64,000 bases of DNA from Sphaerolaimus hirsutus (lineage: Eukaryota > Nematoda > Chromadorea > Monhysterida > Sphaerolaimidae). Each line of letters begins with the position of its first letter. The first letter of the stretch is position 1. Location: contig OZ038459.1 of the NCBI GenBank assembly GCA_964036195.1, forward strand, positions 24,239,206 through 24,303,205, in the 5' to 3' direction. The notes below the pieces were generated by a model. That model did no database searches and was not told the origin of the DNA. It was given only the letters and a program-made list of their open reading frames with translations. Made by a program: the position numbers and the translations under genes. Positions 12,101 to 31,950 of the stretch are shown in pieces.

Positions 12101-15100
12101 GTCACTGTCAACCCGTCTGTGTGAGATTTTCAAAAACATTAAACTTAGAAAAAAAGTGACCTACCAACGTGCACTTTCAATTTCTTTGCCTTTTCCACCA
12201 GATCCGGGATCCAGTCTCTGGCTTCGCCAACGAAAACGGCAGTTGACAGAGCCATGCAGCGCTGGCCAGCCGCGCCGAAAGCCGCGCCCACCAGCTGAGT
12301 GCAAATTGAAAATGCAACAAAAAATTTGTTTTGTAAAAAATCCTTTTTTGGTGTATAAAATATTTATATTTTTGTAAACAGTCATTCATTCTGTAAAGTG
12401 TAATGAGTCAAATGAAATGTAAAATTTCATAAACATTTGTCTATTGTCATCAACGATGGAAAGAACACAGAAATTGAACACAGAAACTCATTGAGTTTCT
12501 GTGTTTTTGTTTTACACAGAAACACGGAAACTCACAAATTTTGAAAAACTCAAAACTCAAATGAGTTTTTTTTTGGAGAACACATAAACACAGAAACACG
12601 GAAACACAGAAAAGTTTTTTGAGTTTTTTCAGCGAAATGGTTGAATTCACATGAATTCAGCTAGACTAATTCAACAAGATAAGATATGCATGGATAGTAT
12701 ATGTAAATAATATGTACATAAATGTATTCATATTTTATAATGGAACAAAGAAGAAATTAAAGATGGCATGCACAATTGCACACATCCTGGTGGAATTGAC
12801 AATTTAAGTTTCAACATGTTTCAGTATACCATTTTACCTCGAATTAACCCCCCTCAAAATGGAATGGCAAAATAATAAGCCCCTCCAAATACCCCCCCCC
12901 TATGGGATGATTTACATGTATTATCCAATGTATATGGTGTATTTATTACTGCTAATTTGCATCTCAGCTACACATAGACTGTACTAGATTGTGCAACTAT
13001 CTACACATTTATTTCAAATATATCCTGTTTGTACATTTATAACCTGTTTTGGGTATGTAAATGCCTACTATCTACCATGATTCTTATGAAATTTTCTGAC
13101 AAAATAATAACCCCCCCTCAAATAAGCCCCCCTGTCAAAATTTGCTGGTTAAATAATAAACCCCCATTTCAAGGTAATACAGTAGTTGTAGTTAAAATCA
13201 ATTCTGTAGCCTTCCATACAGTGCACATCCATTGAAGAATTTTGGAGTACTGCGTAAATTGTCATTTATGGGCATTTTGTTGATGCTGGTGTTGTGATGT
13301 GGATGTCCTCATTGTGGACATTTTTATGGACTTTTTCGACACTTGAATGAATACACAGATGTTATGTGGTGCTAAAACATGTGCAAAACCAATATTTTAT
13401 AAGAAAACCACTGTTTCCACATCGAAATGCCATAAATCATAATTTTTTGGAAAAACTTGAGTTTTTTGGGAAAAAAACTCAAGTTTTTTAGTAAAAAACT
13501 CAAAAACTCGAGTTTTTACAAAAAACACAGAAATAAAAACAGAGTTACTCAAGTTTTTTCCGAGAAAAAAACTCAAAACACAGGTATTCATTTTTGAAAA
13601 ACTCAAAACACAGAAAGTGTTTTTTTTTTGGAGAACTTACCCATCGTTGATTGTCATCGAAAATGCAAATGTTCAGTAATGAAATCTTTTATTTTTTATT
13701 TTAATTGACATTTGACGATTGACTTTACACTTTACATAGTGCGGGACTGCCCCCAGGGGCCAGGCTCAATTGGAATTCAAATGTTCAAAATGTCCAACAA
13801 AATTCAAATGATGGCCAAAACTGTACAGCCGTAAAACCAAAACTGTACAAATGGTTACCCCAATTTGCCACCTGATTCAAACTGTGCTCCTTGTTCGCGT
13901 CGGGCATGATGACGCCGTGGTTCTTGGCGCCCATGTTGGACTGCACCCGCTTGCCGTTGTGCGAGCCGCGGCGGAAAATGTGCGTGCCCGCCTGGTCGCT
14001 GCCCACGAACGAGATCGCCTTGATGCTCGGGTGGTCGCAGATGAAGTTCACCGCTGAGAAATGTGTTTTTGAGTGGATTTATTGGCCCCTGGACATCTGT
14101 GCTCCCAGGACACCTGTGCACGTTCAATCGACATTTGTACCCTCTGGACATCTATGGAACATGTGCACGCATCCGTATGGTACCCTAACAGGGATCTCGC
14201 TTCTAGCTAAAGTTGCAAATGCCTGACACCAAGGACGTATCCAGGGGGGGGGGGGCGGGGGGGGGGCTGCAGCCCGCCCCCCCCCTTCCCGGGGTGAGAC
14301 CCAAAAAGTCCCGGAAATGCTTATTTTCCTATATATTTTCCGATGTTTCTTAAAAATTTTGCGCGCAATTTCTTCCCCATGCATTGTATTTTTCACGGAC
14401 CCTGCGAACCAATATCCTCGGAAATAAACACATTTTTGCGAATTTCGCTGCATATGTATGCATTTTTACATACATATAAAGCGGCTCCTGGCGCTGGCGC
14501 CAACGCCAATAGCGCCTTGGCGTGGCGCCTTTGTATGGCGCTAGCGCCAAAACGCCTTTCCGTCCCTATATAGGGAACAAATTTAGGGGGGGGGGGGGCT
14601 GAGCCCCCCCCGTTCGCCGGCCCCCGTAAACAAGCAGCCCCCCCCCCCCCGCTCAAAAATCCTGGATACGTCCCTGCCTGACACACTAAATAACATGAAG
14701 TAATGTTAGAAACTATCTTTACCAGAACCAGAAGTGAACTCCAGTAAAAGTTCCAGCACATGGACATATGCCCTAGATGTCCAGAGGTATTCATGTTCAC
14801 TGAGCATGCACTATGTCCAGAGGTGGTTGATGCCCAAAGCTGTATCTCGATCAAATCTGGATAGCTGTAGGTGCGTGCCGACAGAACAGACATTTTCAGT
14901 TTTACAGGGGCACGTAACTATAAACATCAAATCAGCATTCAAGAGCACCAGGGGTATCTTGAATTTTGACCCTCCGAGTGGTTGGATAGATAGCAAATCG
15001 CTCATCCGGAGGGATAGATAGCTGAAAAATTTTCTGGGGGGGGTTGGGGGGGGGGGTTGTGGTGGTTCGATATATAGGCTTTTTCGGGGCATAGAAGGAA

Positions 15101-18100
15101 GAAAAGGAAGAAAAATCGCTAAAAGTAGGTGTAAAATAGCTCAAAATGGGTATACAAGAGCATATCGTACTTAAAATAGCTGAAAATAGGCAGTAATTGG
15201 CATGAACTAGTGATTTTGGAGATGAAAATCTATATATAGGTATGAAAAATAGCGATTTTGAGTGAAAATTGGGGTATAGTTTCTGAAAAATCGCTCCAGA
15301 TAGGTAGATAGCTGGGCGATTTGGGGGGGGGGTTTAGGGGGTAGTAGCCCAAAATTTTGCCTCCGGGATAGATAGATAGCTGGGCGGTTTGGGGGGGGGC
15401 AACCCCCCCCCCCATTCGAGACCCCTGAAGAGCACAATAATTCACCCAGAACACTGACCATCATGTTGTCCATGAATCACATTGACACATCCATCAGGCA
15501 CGCCAGCTTCCTTAGCCAACTTAGCCAGCATCATAGTGGCGCCAGGATCTTGTTCACTCGGCTTCAAAAGCATCGTGTTTCCAGTAGCTATGGCCATGGG
15601 AAACATCCACAGTGGAATCATGGCGGGGAAATTGAATGGTGTTATGCCAGCTGTGACTCCCAGAGGGATTCGCAGACTGTGTGGGGGTTGGAATGGGGTT
15701 GGAGATAGGGTTGGCCGATGTTTTTTAAAACGTTTTTTTAAGCATCCAGTTAAAAAAACGTTGTTTTCCAACCCTAGTTGGAGAAACGGTTTTTTTTTAT
15801 GTGAGCTGTTTTTTTATTAATAAAAAAAAAATGATTTTAGAATCGTCGCGTTTAGGGAGAATATGAAAAGGTGAATGATTTAACCTGGTGACAGATACTG
15901 ATCGAAAAGCGCCAAAAATATGGCGCCACAAAGAGCCATGGCGCCCTTCAAATAAAGGACGCCAGGCGCCAATGGCGATTTCACCCCTTTTCACGGACAT
16001 TAGGCACCTACCAAGTACAACCACCCCCCCCCCACCTGTACATATCCATATCTGACGCCACGCCGGGCATAATTTCACCCAACATCAAATTGGGCACCCC
16101 CGTAGCATGTTCGACAACTTGCAAACCCCGCAGCACGTCCCCCTCCGCATCGGGCAGGGTTTTGCCCTGTTCCAGGGTGATGTTCGCCGCCAGTTCTTTC
16201 TGGGATTTTTGGGGGTATTTGGGGGGTTTGGGGTTATTTGAGGAGGTTTTGAGGTATAATAGTATGGAGAAACACTGAAATAGGCTGGAAAACATTGCTC
16301 TTGGTACATATAGGCATATTTCTGGGTAAGAAAATAGTGGCTGTTACAGGTTTCGGCAGGGGTCTCCAGGATTTTGGCCCTCGACGGGGTTGGATAGATA
16401 GCAAATCGCTCCTCCGGAAGGATAGATAGCTGAAAAAAATTTCTGGGGGGGGGCTGGGGGGGGCTTGGGGGGGGGGGGGGCTCGCGGGGGCAAAATATAG
16501 AGGTTTTTTCAGTGCATAGAAGGCAAAAAGGGGAAAAAATCGGTAAAAACGGGCTAAAAATGGCTAAAAATAGGTATTTTAACATGTACATAGGCGAAAG
16601 CCGCAATTTTGAAGGTGAAAAACTATAAATTGGTATGAAAATTAGGGTTTTGAGCGAAAATTGGGACAAAATTTCTCAAAAATCGCTCCAGATAGGTAGG
16701 TAGCTGAGCGATTTGGGGGGGGGGCTAAGGGGATAGTAGCCAAAATTGGCCTCGGGATAGATAGATAGCTGAGCGGCCTCCGGAATAGATAGATAGCTGA
16801 CGGATTTGGGGAGGGCAGCCCCCCCCCCCAGGAGACCCCTGGGTTTCGGGGTCTACCATCTGACCTGAAACCAGCCGGGTATGGCCCGACCCCATCATCA
16901 GAGATGAAGCTACCCCTTAAAAAATTGTCGGAAAGAAGAATTTTTACTTTTAATTCTACATTTAACAGAGGTCCCATACCCTGTAAACTGAAGTGTCAAT
17001 TGTCGTGTAAAATGTCAATTATATTTAATAAAATATGACCTTTGACAAATTTTTCCTTTGACATTTAACACTTACTTTACACTTTACAGAACGCGGAATG
17101 GCCACCACATCACTATTTATGAATACGGTAGTTCGTTTGTGCAATACGCGCGCACCGGCGTGGGTCGGTGCACAAGAAGCAAAAGTAGTATAAGGGCGCC
17201 ATGGTGTGGCGTACTTTGGCGCCCTCAAATGGCGCCATTCCATCACTAATCATGTGTATAGTTGTTGTTTTTGGAGGTGGGGTGGAAGGGGTTCAAAATT
17301 ATGGGGTTTTTCAAGCTTTAGAAGGAAAAAAGGGAGAAAAATCGCTAGATACATATGAAGGGTGTGCTTCTAAAGTACCGATCTACAAATTTTTCAAATT
17401 TGAGTTAGGACCATTTTTGGGGTCCCCATAAAATGCGCTTCAAAAATATATATAATATGTGGGGGGTGCGAAATTCAATTTTGAGATATGGGGGGTCGAA
17501 AAAAGCAAAAAAATCGCAAAATACAGTTTTTGAAATTTTAAAAGTACCGATCTACAAGCTTTTTCAGCTTTTGTGTCTTTAAAAGTACCGATCTACACAC
17601 TTTTTTCAAAATTGTTCTTTTAAATGTACTGATCTGCACATTATTTTTTGTGCTTCTAAAAGTACCGATGTCAGATCGGCGTCCGGTTGCGCAAAAACTC
17701 ATTTTGTGCTTTTTTATTATGGGTAAAAGTACCGATCTACAGCTTTCTGATTTTGTGCTTTAAAAAATACCGATCTACACGCTATTACTAATTTGTTCCT
17801 TTAAAATGTACTGTACTACAAAAATACAATTCCCTAAATTTTATATAGCTAGTGTACTGTGTATAATCAAAGATTATACCCATGCATGTGGATACCCAAC
17901 AATATGGCCGAAATACCCTTACCCAAAATTCCCATACCAATACCCATGTATGGGTATTGCATGCTCCAAACTTTCAATCGCGATTATCTCAAAATCGAGT
18001 TTTTGTAGATCGGTACTTTTAGAAGCACACCCTTCATATGTAGATAGCTGGAGCATTCGGGGGGTAACCCAACCACCTCCAACCCCCCATACTGAACACC

Positions 18101-18475
18101 TGCAATGCCCATGAAGACCCAGTGCTCAAGTGTGGAGGCCGTACCCAAGCACCGGGTCTACATTGGTACCGGACATTGTTACTTGTGCACCGGGTTTACT
18201 TGTGCACCGGTCCTGCGCCGCGCGCACCACCACAATCGGCCAAAACTTCACAACAATGTATAGTCTCACACAAGCTCGCCGTGGTGTAAACCAAAACCAA
18301 AACAAAAAACAGACCATATCCCTTTTAATAAGGTGCGCCAGATTGAAAAGACACTGCTGTCGCTGCATCACGCTGGCATCTTTCCAAGTGTCGAAGGCAC
18401 GCGCGCAAGACTTTACAGCGCGCTGCATTTCCGACTGTGTCGCGTGAGGCACCCGAGCGATCACTTCGTTCGTTG
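8953..18475 (-). CDS. ALDH6A1: Methylmalonate-semialdehyde dehydrogenase (acylating), 8 exons, 5' end missing
   Basis: Mitochondrial CoA-dependent enzyme of valine and thymine breakdown; it converts methylmalonate or malonate semialdehyde to propionyl- or acetyl-CoA with NAD. Eight minus-strand exons join in frame: 18475-18315, 16199-16036, 15676-15459, 14053-13872, 12294-12165, 11032-10851, 10170-9991 and 9153-8953. Every junction has AG acceptor, GT donor and matching phase, giving about 472 residues from the conserved ATNEV segment to the stop. Landmarks in order are [38 protein letters not shown] (Asn where most ALDHs have Glu, typical of this subfamily), catalytic Cys in [18 protein letters not shown] and MFSFTGSR. 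The exons for the transit peptide and first ~70 residues are not in the readable sequence; the gap at 18585-18784 lies just upstream. Introns are full of MITEs but none interrupts a coding exon, so the gene is probably functional. Confidence 0.95.
9196..9479. mobile_element. Poly-G MITE, CCGTATTTCCTCGAAATA ends
   Basis: Lies 43 bases upstream of the terminal ALDH6A1 exon (9153) within the last intron. Left flank TA, right flank CA, so the target duplication has drifted. It shares GTACGCAGACGT with the 20835 and 22937 copies. Confidence 0.7.
9991..10170 (-). CDS. ALDH6A1: ALDH6A1 exon with EEIFGPVL
   Basis: Encodes [31 protein letters not shown] and RIDVGQ; exactly 60 codons in phase 0 on both sides. 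The donor CAG|GTGAAG is followed by a poly-T run in the sense direction. Confidence 0.96.
10298..10793. mobile_element. hAT-like MITE, CAGGGGTCTCC ends
   Basis: 8-bp duplication GACAAAGT (10290-10297 and 10794-10801). Arms carry CTATCTATC and C/G runs; a body of about 250 bases is AT-rich. Sits 57 bases from an ALDH6A1 donor. Confidence 0.9.
10851..11032 (-). CDS. ALDH6A1: ALDH6A1 exon, GPLISP to [10 protein letters not shown]
   Basis: Encodes [24 protein letters not shown] and [17 protein letters not shown], leaving in phase 0 at GAG|GTGGGA. A complete CAGGGGTCTCC element (10298-10793) ends only 57 bases downstream of the donor, yet the splice site is intact. Confidence 0.95.
11213..12012. 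mobile_element. CCGATC-arm element interrupted by a TA-type MITE
   Basis: GGGATCGGGATC iterations at 11213-11290 and 11860-12000, right end GTTTGAACCCTA; the left end is not clear. The MITE at 11372-11777 sits inside. Confidence 0.55.
11372..11777. mobile_element. C-rich MITE, CCGTATTTACTCGAATAATT ends
   Basis: A sister family with ACTCGAATAATTCCCCC arms. TA on both sides. Interior around 11480-11690 is unique. Confidence 0.7.
12165..12294 (-). CDS. ALDH6A1: ALDH6A1 exon with catalytic cysteine
   Basis: Encodes [20 protein letters not shown] and on to KLKVHV. The Cys of GQRCMA is the catalytic nucleophile. Polypyrimidine acceptor ends TCAG; donor is G|GTAGGT (phase 1). Confidence 0.96.
12829..13182. 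mobile_element. Degenerate C-rich MITE of the same group
   Basis: CCATTTTACCTCGAATTAAC at left, GGTAATACAG at right, TA on both sides; arms have CCCCC runs separated by AATAATAA. Confidence 0.5.
13872..14053 (-). CDS. ALDH6A1: ALDH6A1 exon with cofactor loop and NMGAKN
   Basis: Encodes [19 protein letters not shown] followed by [14 protein letters not shown], ending LNQ in phase 0 at CAG|GTGGCA. NMGAKN replaces the ELGGKN of ordinary ALDHs, which marks ALDH6A1 in particular. The reverse strand has a long GC-rich shadow frame here that is not a gene. Confidence 0.96.
14230..14676. mobile_element. hAT-like MITE, CAAGGACGTATCCAGG ends
   Basis: 8-bp duplication CCTGACAC at 14222-14229 and 14677-14684. 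Poly-G/C arms; partial core TTTTGCGCGCAATTTC and GGCGCC-rich body. Lies in an ALDH6A1 intron. Confidence 0.9.
14949..15427. mobile_element. hAT-like MITE, CAGGGGTCTCC family
   Basis: 8-bp duplication AAGAGCAC (14941-14948 and 15428-15435). Left end reads CAGGGGTATC. Opposite body orientation to 10298-10793. Ends 31 bases short of an ALDH6A1 exon. Confidence 0.9.
15459..15676 (-). CDS. ALDH6A1: ALDH6A1 exon with PFNFPAMIP active-site Asn
   Basis: Encodes [38 protein letters not shown] and VIHGQHD. The Asn of PFNFP is the conserved oxyanion-stabilising residue of aldehyde dehydrogenases, and KPSE contacts the cofactor. Phase enters as one base and leaves as one base (G|GTCAGT). Confidence 0.96.
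15706..15778. mobile_element. Miniature AACGTT-arm element
   Basis: TAGGGTTGGCCGATGTTTTTT to CCAACCCTA with no body: arms only. In an ALDH6A1 intron. Confidence 0.7.
16036..16199 (-). CDS. ALDH6A1: ALDH6A1 exon with TLEQGKT motif
   Basis: Encodes [20 protein letters not shown] and continues to the DMDMY segment before ending in phase 2 at AG|GTGGGG. The glutamine-glycine-lysine turn is a family hallmark. The donor is followed directly by a C/G homopolymer run from intronic repeat DNA. Confidence 0.95.
16357..16841. mobile_element. hAT-like MITE, CAGGGGTCTCC ends
   Basis: 8-bp duplication GGTTTCGG (16349-16356 and 16842-16849). GATAGATAGCTGA arms. Confidence 0.9.
16975..17100. mobile_element. 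GTAAAGTGT-arm MITE
   Basis: CATACCCTGTAAACTGAAGT ... CACTTACTTTACACTTTACAG, about 125 bases. Confidence 0.6.
17340..18050. mobile_element. Foldback element with iterated AAGTACCGATCTACA motif
   Basis: CATATGAAGGGTGTGCTTCT at left and its complement at about 18017-18045. AAAGTACCGATCTACA or a close variant occurs about eight times in the left part, separated by 40-60 bases. No coding frame. Confidence 0.7.
18315..18475 (-). CDS. ALDH6A1: ALDH6A1 exon, N-terminal NAD-domain part
   Basis: Begins mid-codon after a TTTTTGCAAG acceptor and encodes TNEVIARVP through [11 protein letters not shown]. It ends in phase 0 at a GTCTGT donor. The upstream exon must end with the G of a GCA codon. The acceptor trinucleotide is AAG rather than CAG, which is mildly unusual. 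Confidence 0.93.
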
Positions 18476-18584
18476 CTTGCAAAAACAATTGAACCGTTCT
18501 TTACGTGTTGCCCCGCCAAATTACAAGCTCCGCCCACTTTCAGAAATTAACAAATTAAGAGGAAGAACGAACGGGATTAGTTAA

Positions 18585-18784
18585 NNNNNNNNNNNNNNNN
18601 NNNNNNNNNNNNNNNNNNNNNNNNNNNNNNNNNNNNNNNNNNNNNNNNNNNNNNNNNNNNNNNNNNNNNNNNNNNNNNNNNNNNNNNNNNNNNNNNNNNN
18701 NNNNNNNNNNNNNNNNNNNNNNNNNNNNNNNNNNNNNNNNNNNNNNNNNNNNNNNNNNNNNNNNNNNNNNNNNNNNNNNNNNNN
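18585..18784. other. Assembly gap (200 N)
   Basis: A run of N directly upstream of the first visible ALDH6A1 exon. It follows the exon by about 110 bases and is flanked on the other side by a truncated CAGGGACGT-family element (to about 18925). The missing 5' exon may lie here or further on. Confidence 0.99.
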
Positions 18785-18956
18785 GCCATGGTGGGATTGG
18801 CGTTGGCACCAAGACGCCACCCATTGCATTATTCCAGGGCTCAAACTTTCGGGGGTCACCCCTGTACGCCAGATCCGTATACAATCCACCCAACCCCTCG
18901 GCTCAAAAATCGTGGCTACGCCACAGCAATAAACGACACAACTATTTACACCATAG

Positions 18957-19172
18957 GGCCCGCACACACTGGATGTCAACTGAATGTCAACTGAATTTAA
19001 GTGATACTGTGATTTCAACTTATCTACCTGATAGAGCATAGTTAATTTTACATCATGACACTTCATTTTCATTGTTCCTGTTAAGTGCGATGCTTTTTAC
19101 AAACTTCTTGTTTTATTCAATTGACACTGAGTTGACGCAAATTTGCGATGTCAACCAGTGTGTGTGGGCCCA
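18957..19172. mobile_element. MITE with GTCAAC arms
   Basis: GGGCCCGCACACACTGGATG ... CCAGTGTGTGTGGGCCC, just upstream of the gap at 18.6-18.8 kb. Confidence 0.65.
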
Positions 19173-19931
19173 TAGACTCCGCCCCCTTTTTACAAACCTG
19201 CCTGCGGTCACCGGAACGGGGTAAAGGCCACTGCGTCTAGCTGCCATGCGCATCATTGTAGGTGGGATTTTTGCCACTGAATGCATGTTGTCGGGGGGGT
19301 TTTGTGTCTTTTTTTTTTGGGGGGGGGGGCTGTGAAAATAAAAAAACTTAGGTAATGATTGTGCACAATGGAAAGTAGCTGTCTGTTTGAACTGACGGGA
19401 TTGACATATCAATAAAATACAGTATTCAATAAAAATTAACTGCAAGGGGAGAATGTCACAAATCCACTTTAGGAGGTAGGTCGCCTTTAAAAAAAATATT
19501 TTTTTTTTGGGGGGGGGGGGAATTTGCTCAAAACAATATCAAACATTGAAGGACAAGAACAAAGCAGTTCAAACAAACACTTGCCAAGGAGCAAAACCAG
19601 AAAATGAAAATAAATTGTCAGTCAAGTGGAAAATCACATTTTTAGGACATTTTATTTTTATTGCCAGTTGTGAAAAAATATGGTAGGACAAACTATGAAG
19701 GCAACTTAAAAAAATATTAAAAAGAAATTTGTAAAACACATTTTTCAAATAAGGAACAACATACCTAAATGAAATAATTCTCTAGTGAGGACGGCACTCA
19801 ATTATTGAATGATTTTTTTGCTAATTTCACTCGAAATCATCAGTGAAACCGATAAGCAAAAACATTGAAAGCATCTTCATGAAGCCAGATGTTCAATTTT
19901 TCAAAATATGCATAAAAATAACACAAGAATC

Positions 19932-20035
19932 AGGGTTCAAACTGGTTGTTAATTTTAAATCTTAAAATCGCAATTATGAAATTTTGATTGAAATCAAAGT
20001 CCCAATCCCACAATCCCAATCTGTTTGAACCTCTA
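19932..20035. mobile_element. Miniature CCGATC-type element, eroded
   Basis: AGGGTTCAAACTGGTTGTT to CTGTTTGAACCTCT, about 100 bases. Confidence 0.45.
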
Positions 20036-20834
20036 AAACAACAGAGATCAAAAAACGTGCAAAAAATTAGTATATACATCTATACCAAATAATCGTTATC
20101 AGGGATACACCAAATAAATACTTAGCACGCTAAATTTATATCACATTTGTGTTTCCATGTTGTGCTTCTGTTATCAGCGCAGTGGCTATAGATAAAAACA
20201 GTCTATTTTAAATATAATGATAACTGAATAGTGGTGGGAAATGTTTGGGTCATTTTTTACACAACACCCCGGGACATTTTTCGGGGATAAATCGTAATTC
20301 AAGGGCTAAATGGATAACATGCAAAAATACACAAATATACATCTTACCTTTACCAAAGTTGATAAAACGTATTTACTTTTACTCGAAAAATAAAGTTGAA
20401 ACCCTGAGAACTGCTTGTAAATTTTTTTTACTTTTACTCGATTAATATGCATACTCGAGTATTGAGTAAATACATTTACGTTTCCTCCTAAAAAGGTTAC
20501 TGTACTCACTGTACTTTTTGAAAGTACTAGAGTACAGAAAACGTATTTCAGATACCATTTGATGTCATAGAAGATAAAACAGGAGGGAACATGCTAAGAA
20601 TCAAGGCAATAAAAATCCAGGGGGAAGGGGGGGCTGCTGCCCCCCCATTCCCAGGGTCATTTGATAGCTGAAAATTTGTCATTTGAAAGCTTTATTCATT
20701 GGCAACATTCTACCGTATTCCCCCTTGAAAAAACCCCCTCGAAATACCCCCAGGTCTGGAATGAAGTACATCATGATGATGTAATAAATACATGATGTAT
20801 TTATTACAGTCTATTTGCATAGCAGATACACATA

Positions 20835-21278
20835 CCGTATTTCCTCGAAATTGATTGTTGTGATTGTTTCATAGTGGTCCCGAGAGGGGGGGGGGGTTAA
20901 ACGAGGGGGGGGGGGTATTTCGAGGGGGGGGGGTTATTATTTCACAAAATTTTTTTTTGAAACCAAGTACGAAATTGTCGTCTGAAACGTACGCAGACGT
21001 CGAAAAATGCAACAAAAACCGCCATTTATAAGGTTCTGTAGACTAATATTAGTATGTAGATGGTATGTACACTGTTCTAACGTGACACCGACATTGTTTT
21101 AACGTGTGTTCTGCAGTACACAGAACACAAACTACAGTTATTGTCATGTACGTTCCCTTTACACTCAATTTGGGGGGGGTATTTCGAGGGGGGGTGATTG
21201 TTTCATAGTGGTCCCGAGAGGGGGGGGGGTCAAACGAGGGGGGGGTATTTCGAGGGGGGGTATTCCGAGGAAATACGG
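20835..21278. mobile_element. Poly-G MITE, CCGTATTTCCTCGAAATT ends
   Basis: TA on both sides; nested repeats of TGATTGTTTCATAGTGGTCC near both ends. Closest relatives are 22937-23349 and 52584-52748. Confidence 0.7.
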
Positions 21279-22299
21279 TAAGTCTGTTATTTGTGACAGT
21301 GAATTTCGGCAGTCAAATTTATGTGCCATTGCCATTAGTCCCATGTTTGCCATTGCATTTTCCCATCACTAGTCCCTTAATAAACCAAAAATTCTCATGA
21401 ATACATATTTAGGAGTCTACTTCTAAAAGTCGATAAGTCCTAAATTTCGAAAGTTACGTTAAGCATGAGCACATCACCTAGAACTGATCACACACATTTT
21501 TCACCATTTTCTATTTTTGACGCCACTTCCACTTTAAGTGTCAGATTTCTACATTTTTCAATCATTGTGCATTTGCAAAAGATCTTCAGCAAGAATCTAA
21601 TAAGTCAATACTTTATCAGACAAAAAGTCCACTTTTTTCTGGTAAATCTTCAGCATGTGTACAAAGTCGAGAAGAGCATAAATTGCAAAAAAATTTCAAT
21701 TTCAACTTTTTGGACTTATCAACTTTTGGAAATAGAGGCCTCATTCTTATGATTTCACGTAGGTAAATGATAACAACTGAAACAAGGCAACTTATGTATA
21801 CGTAATTACACCACTTGGTCAGGAATTGTTCGCAATTGAATGTATGGAAATTGTAGGAGTCACGCACACTGGAAATCGGAATTTTTATTTTTCGGAAAAA
21901 GAATGTGCTATCGTTAATCATGATTTGGCATATTTAACTTTTGTAAATGTTTAAATGTAAATTTACATTAAATGTAAATAGCCTTTACAAGACACTGGTC
22001 AAAACAGCTGAATTTCTCATTTTTTCTTGGGTGTTACTTTTTTCCAATCTTCAAAATTTGAAAAGATCAAGACTTTCACCGTGCGCAACCAAAAAATGCA
22101 GATACCCATATGTACACATAAAAGTTTCGATAAAGTGATCTTCGTAACAAGTAGATATGTAAATTTCTATACTTTCAAATATTTACAAACCCTACGAATA
22201 TTATTGCAAATTCGGCAGTAAAACACCCAGCAAAAATACTATAAAAAATATTTTCTTCGTACACAGAAATAACGGTGAAAAGAAAACTGCTGTGATTTT

Positions 22300-22459
22300 G
22301 GCCCTACACACGCTATTTGACATTGACACAAATGTCAACTGGTTCCGATCCCAATTCAATGCTTGCTGGCGAGCTACGATCGACCTTCAAAAACAAGCTT
22401 GGAATTGGGACCGGAACCAGTTGACATTTGTGTCAATGTCAACTAGCGTGTGTGGAGCC
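22300..22459. mobile_element. MITE with GTTGACA arms
   Basis: GGCCCTACACACGCTA ... TAGCGTGTGTGGAGCC flanked by TTT on both sides. Inner arms GACACAAATGTCAACTGGTT. Confidence 0.75.
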
Positions 22460-22936
22460 TTTAAAAGCTTTGAAGGAATTATGTGGAAACAATCTGTACA
22501 AACGGCCTACATGCGCGATTTTTCAAATAGTAAAATCGGATGAAAAATGGATTCGATTCTAAAAAAAACAAATACACCAAAAATTCCTATAGATTTTATT
22601 ATATTTTTGGAAGCTTTAACACTCTGACAATCGTGCAAATAGAATGTTTATAAATTTCAAACGTCAAAAGTTCATATCTTTGTGATCCAGTATTTTAGTT
22701 TCAAAATCGGTAAAGCCATTTCATACAAACGGTAAATCGATAAAAGGTAGGTAAATCGCCAAAATATCCATGAAGTAAACAACACAATTGCAATAAGCGG
22801 AAAAATCCACAGAAAAAATACCAGAAAACGTAACTTTATAAGCTGAACCTTCAAAAAAATCAAAGTGAGCTCAATTTTGTTTGAATTCAAGTTGAAACAA
22901 CATTCTAAACTTGCGACAAAGGCAACATTCCAAATA

Positions 22937-23349
22937 CCGTATTTCATCGAAATACCCCCCGGGGGTGATTGGTTCAGAGTGAGAATTTTGAGGGGGGTTA
23001 AACGAGGGGGGGGGGGTATTTCGAGGGGGGCTTATTATTTCGCCAGAAATGTTTTGAAATTTTAGTACTAAATTGTCGTCTGTAACGTACGCAGACGTAG
23101 AAAAATGCAACAATAACCGCTATATATGAGTCTATTGACTTATATAAGTATGTAACACTGTTCTAACGTAACAATTCATTGTTTTTAACGTGTGTTTTGC
23201 ATTGCCCGAAACAGAAACGCTGTTGTCATGTACGTTCTATGTACACTCAATTGGGGGGGTGTTTCGAGGGGGGGGGGCTAATAACTTCATAGTGGTCATT
23301 TTGAGGGGGGTATTGCGAGACGGGGGGGGGGTATTTCGAGGAAATACGG
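22937..23349. mobile_element. Poly-G MITE downstream of PAK4
   Basis: TA on both sides. Its end lies just before the possible polyadenylation signal of PAK4, so the transcript's 3' end may fall near it. Confidence 0.7.
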
Positions 23350-23372
23350 TACCACGATTTTGCAAATTGCAT

Positions 23373-23378
23373 TTTATT
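23373..23378 (-). terminator. Possible PAK4 polyadenylation signal
   Basis: AATAAA in the sense of the kinase gene, about 245 bases after its stop codon and just beyond the edge of a poly-G MITE (22937-23349). No cleavage site can be read. Confidence 0.3.
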
Positions 23379-23622
23379 CTACACATTTGACAAACGTAAA
23401 TACGTGCATAACGGTTCACCGACCGCACATTGTGCACTTAATTCTACCATTTCCCACCCGAAAAATATGTTTTGGAAAAATTCTCTCAGCGAATGAATTT
23501 CACCATTAGATGTTGCAGCACACACTTGACCAAACAATTATATTCATCAGTTTACTGTTACATTCAGCTTAAAGTACGCGGCCCACAAAACACCACACGT
23601 TAACCCTCACAAGAACCTACTG

Positions 23623-31950
<8,328 letters not shown>

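Larger units (their letters stand above)
18930..23370. other. Intergenic stretch between ALDH6A1 and PAK4
   Basis: Apart from the MITEs listed I find no conserved exon; AT-rich, with TTTACTTTTACTCG iterations near 20375-20470 and poly-G runs. Confidence 0.55.

Noticed and set aside
13851..14226. Plus-strand GC-rich frames opposite 13872-14053
   Set aside because: Shadows of the ALDH6A1 exon, which has clear homology on the minus strand.
15797..16078. Minus-strand frame around GGCGCC repeats next to an ALDH6A1 exon
   Set aside because: It is intronic and composed of the GGCGCC-rich fragment of a MITE body.
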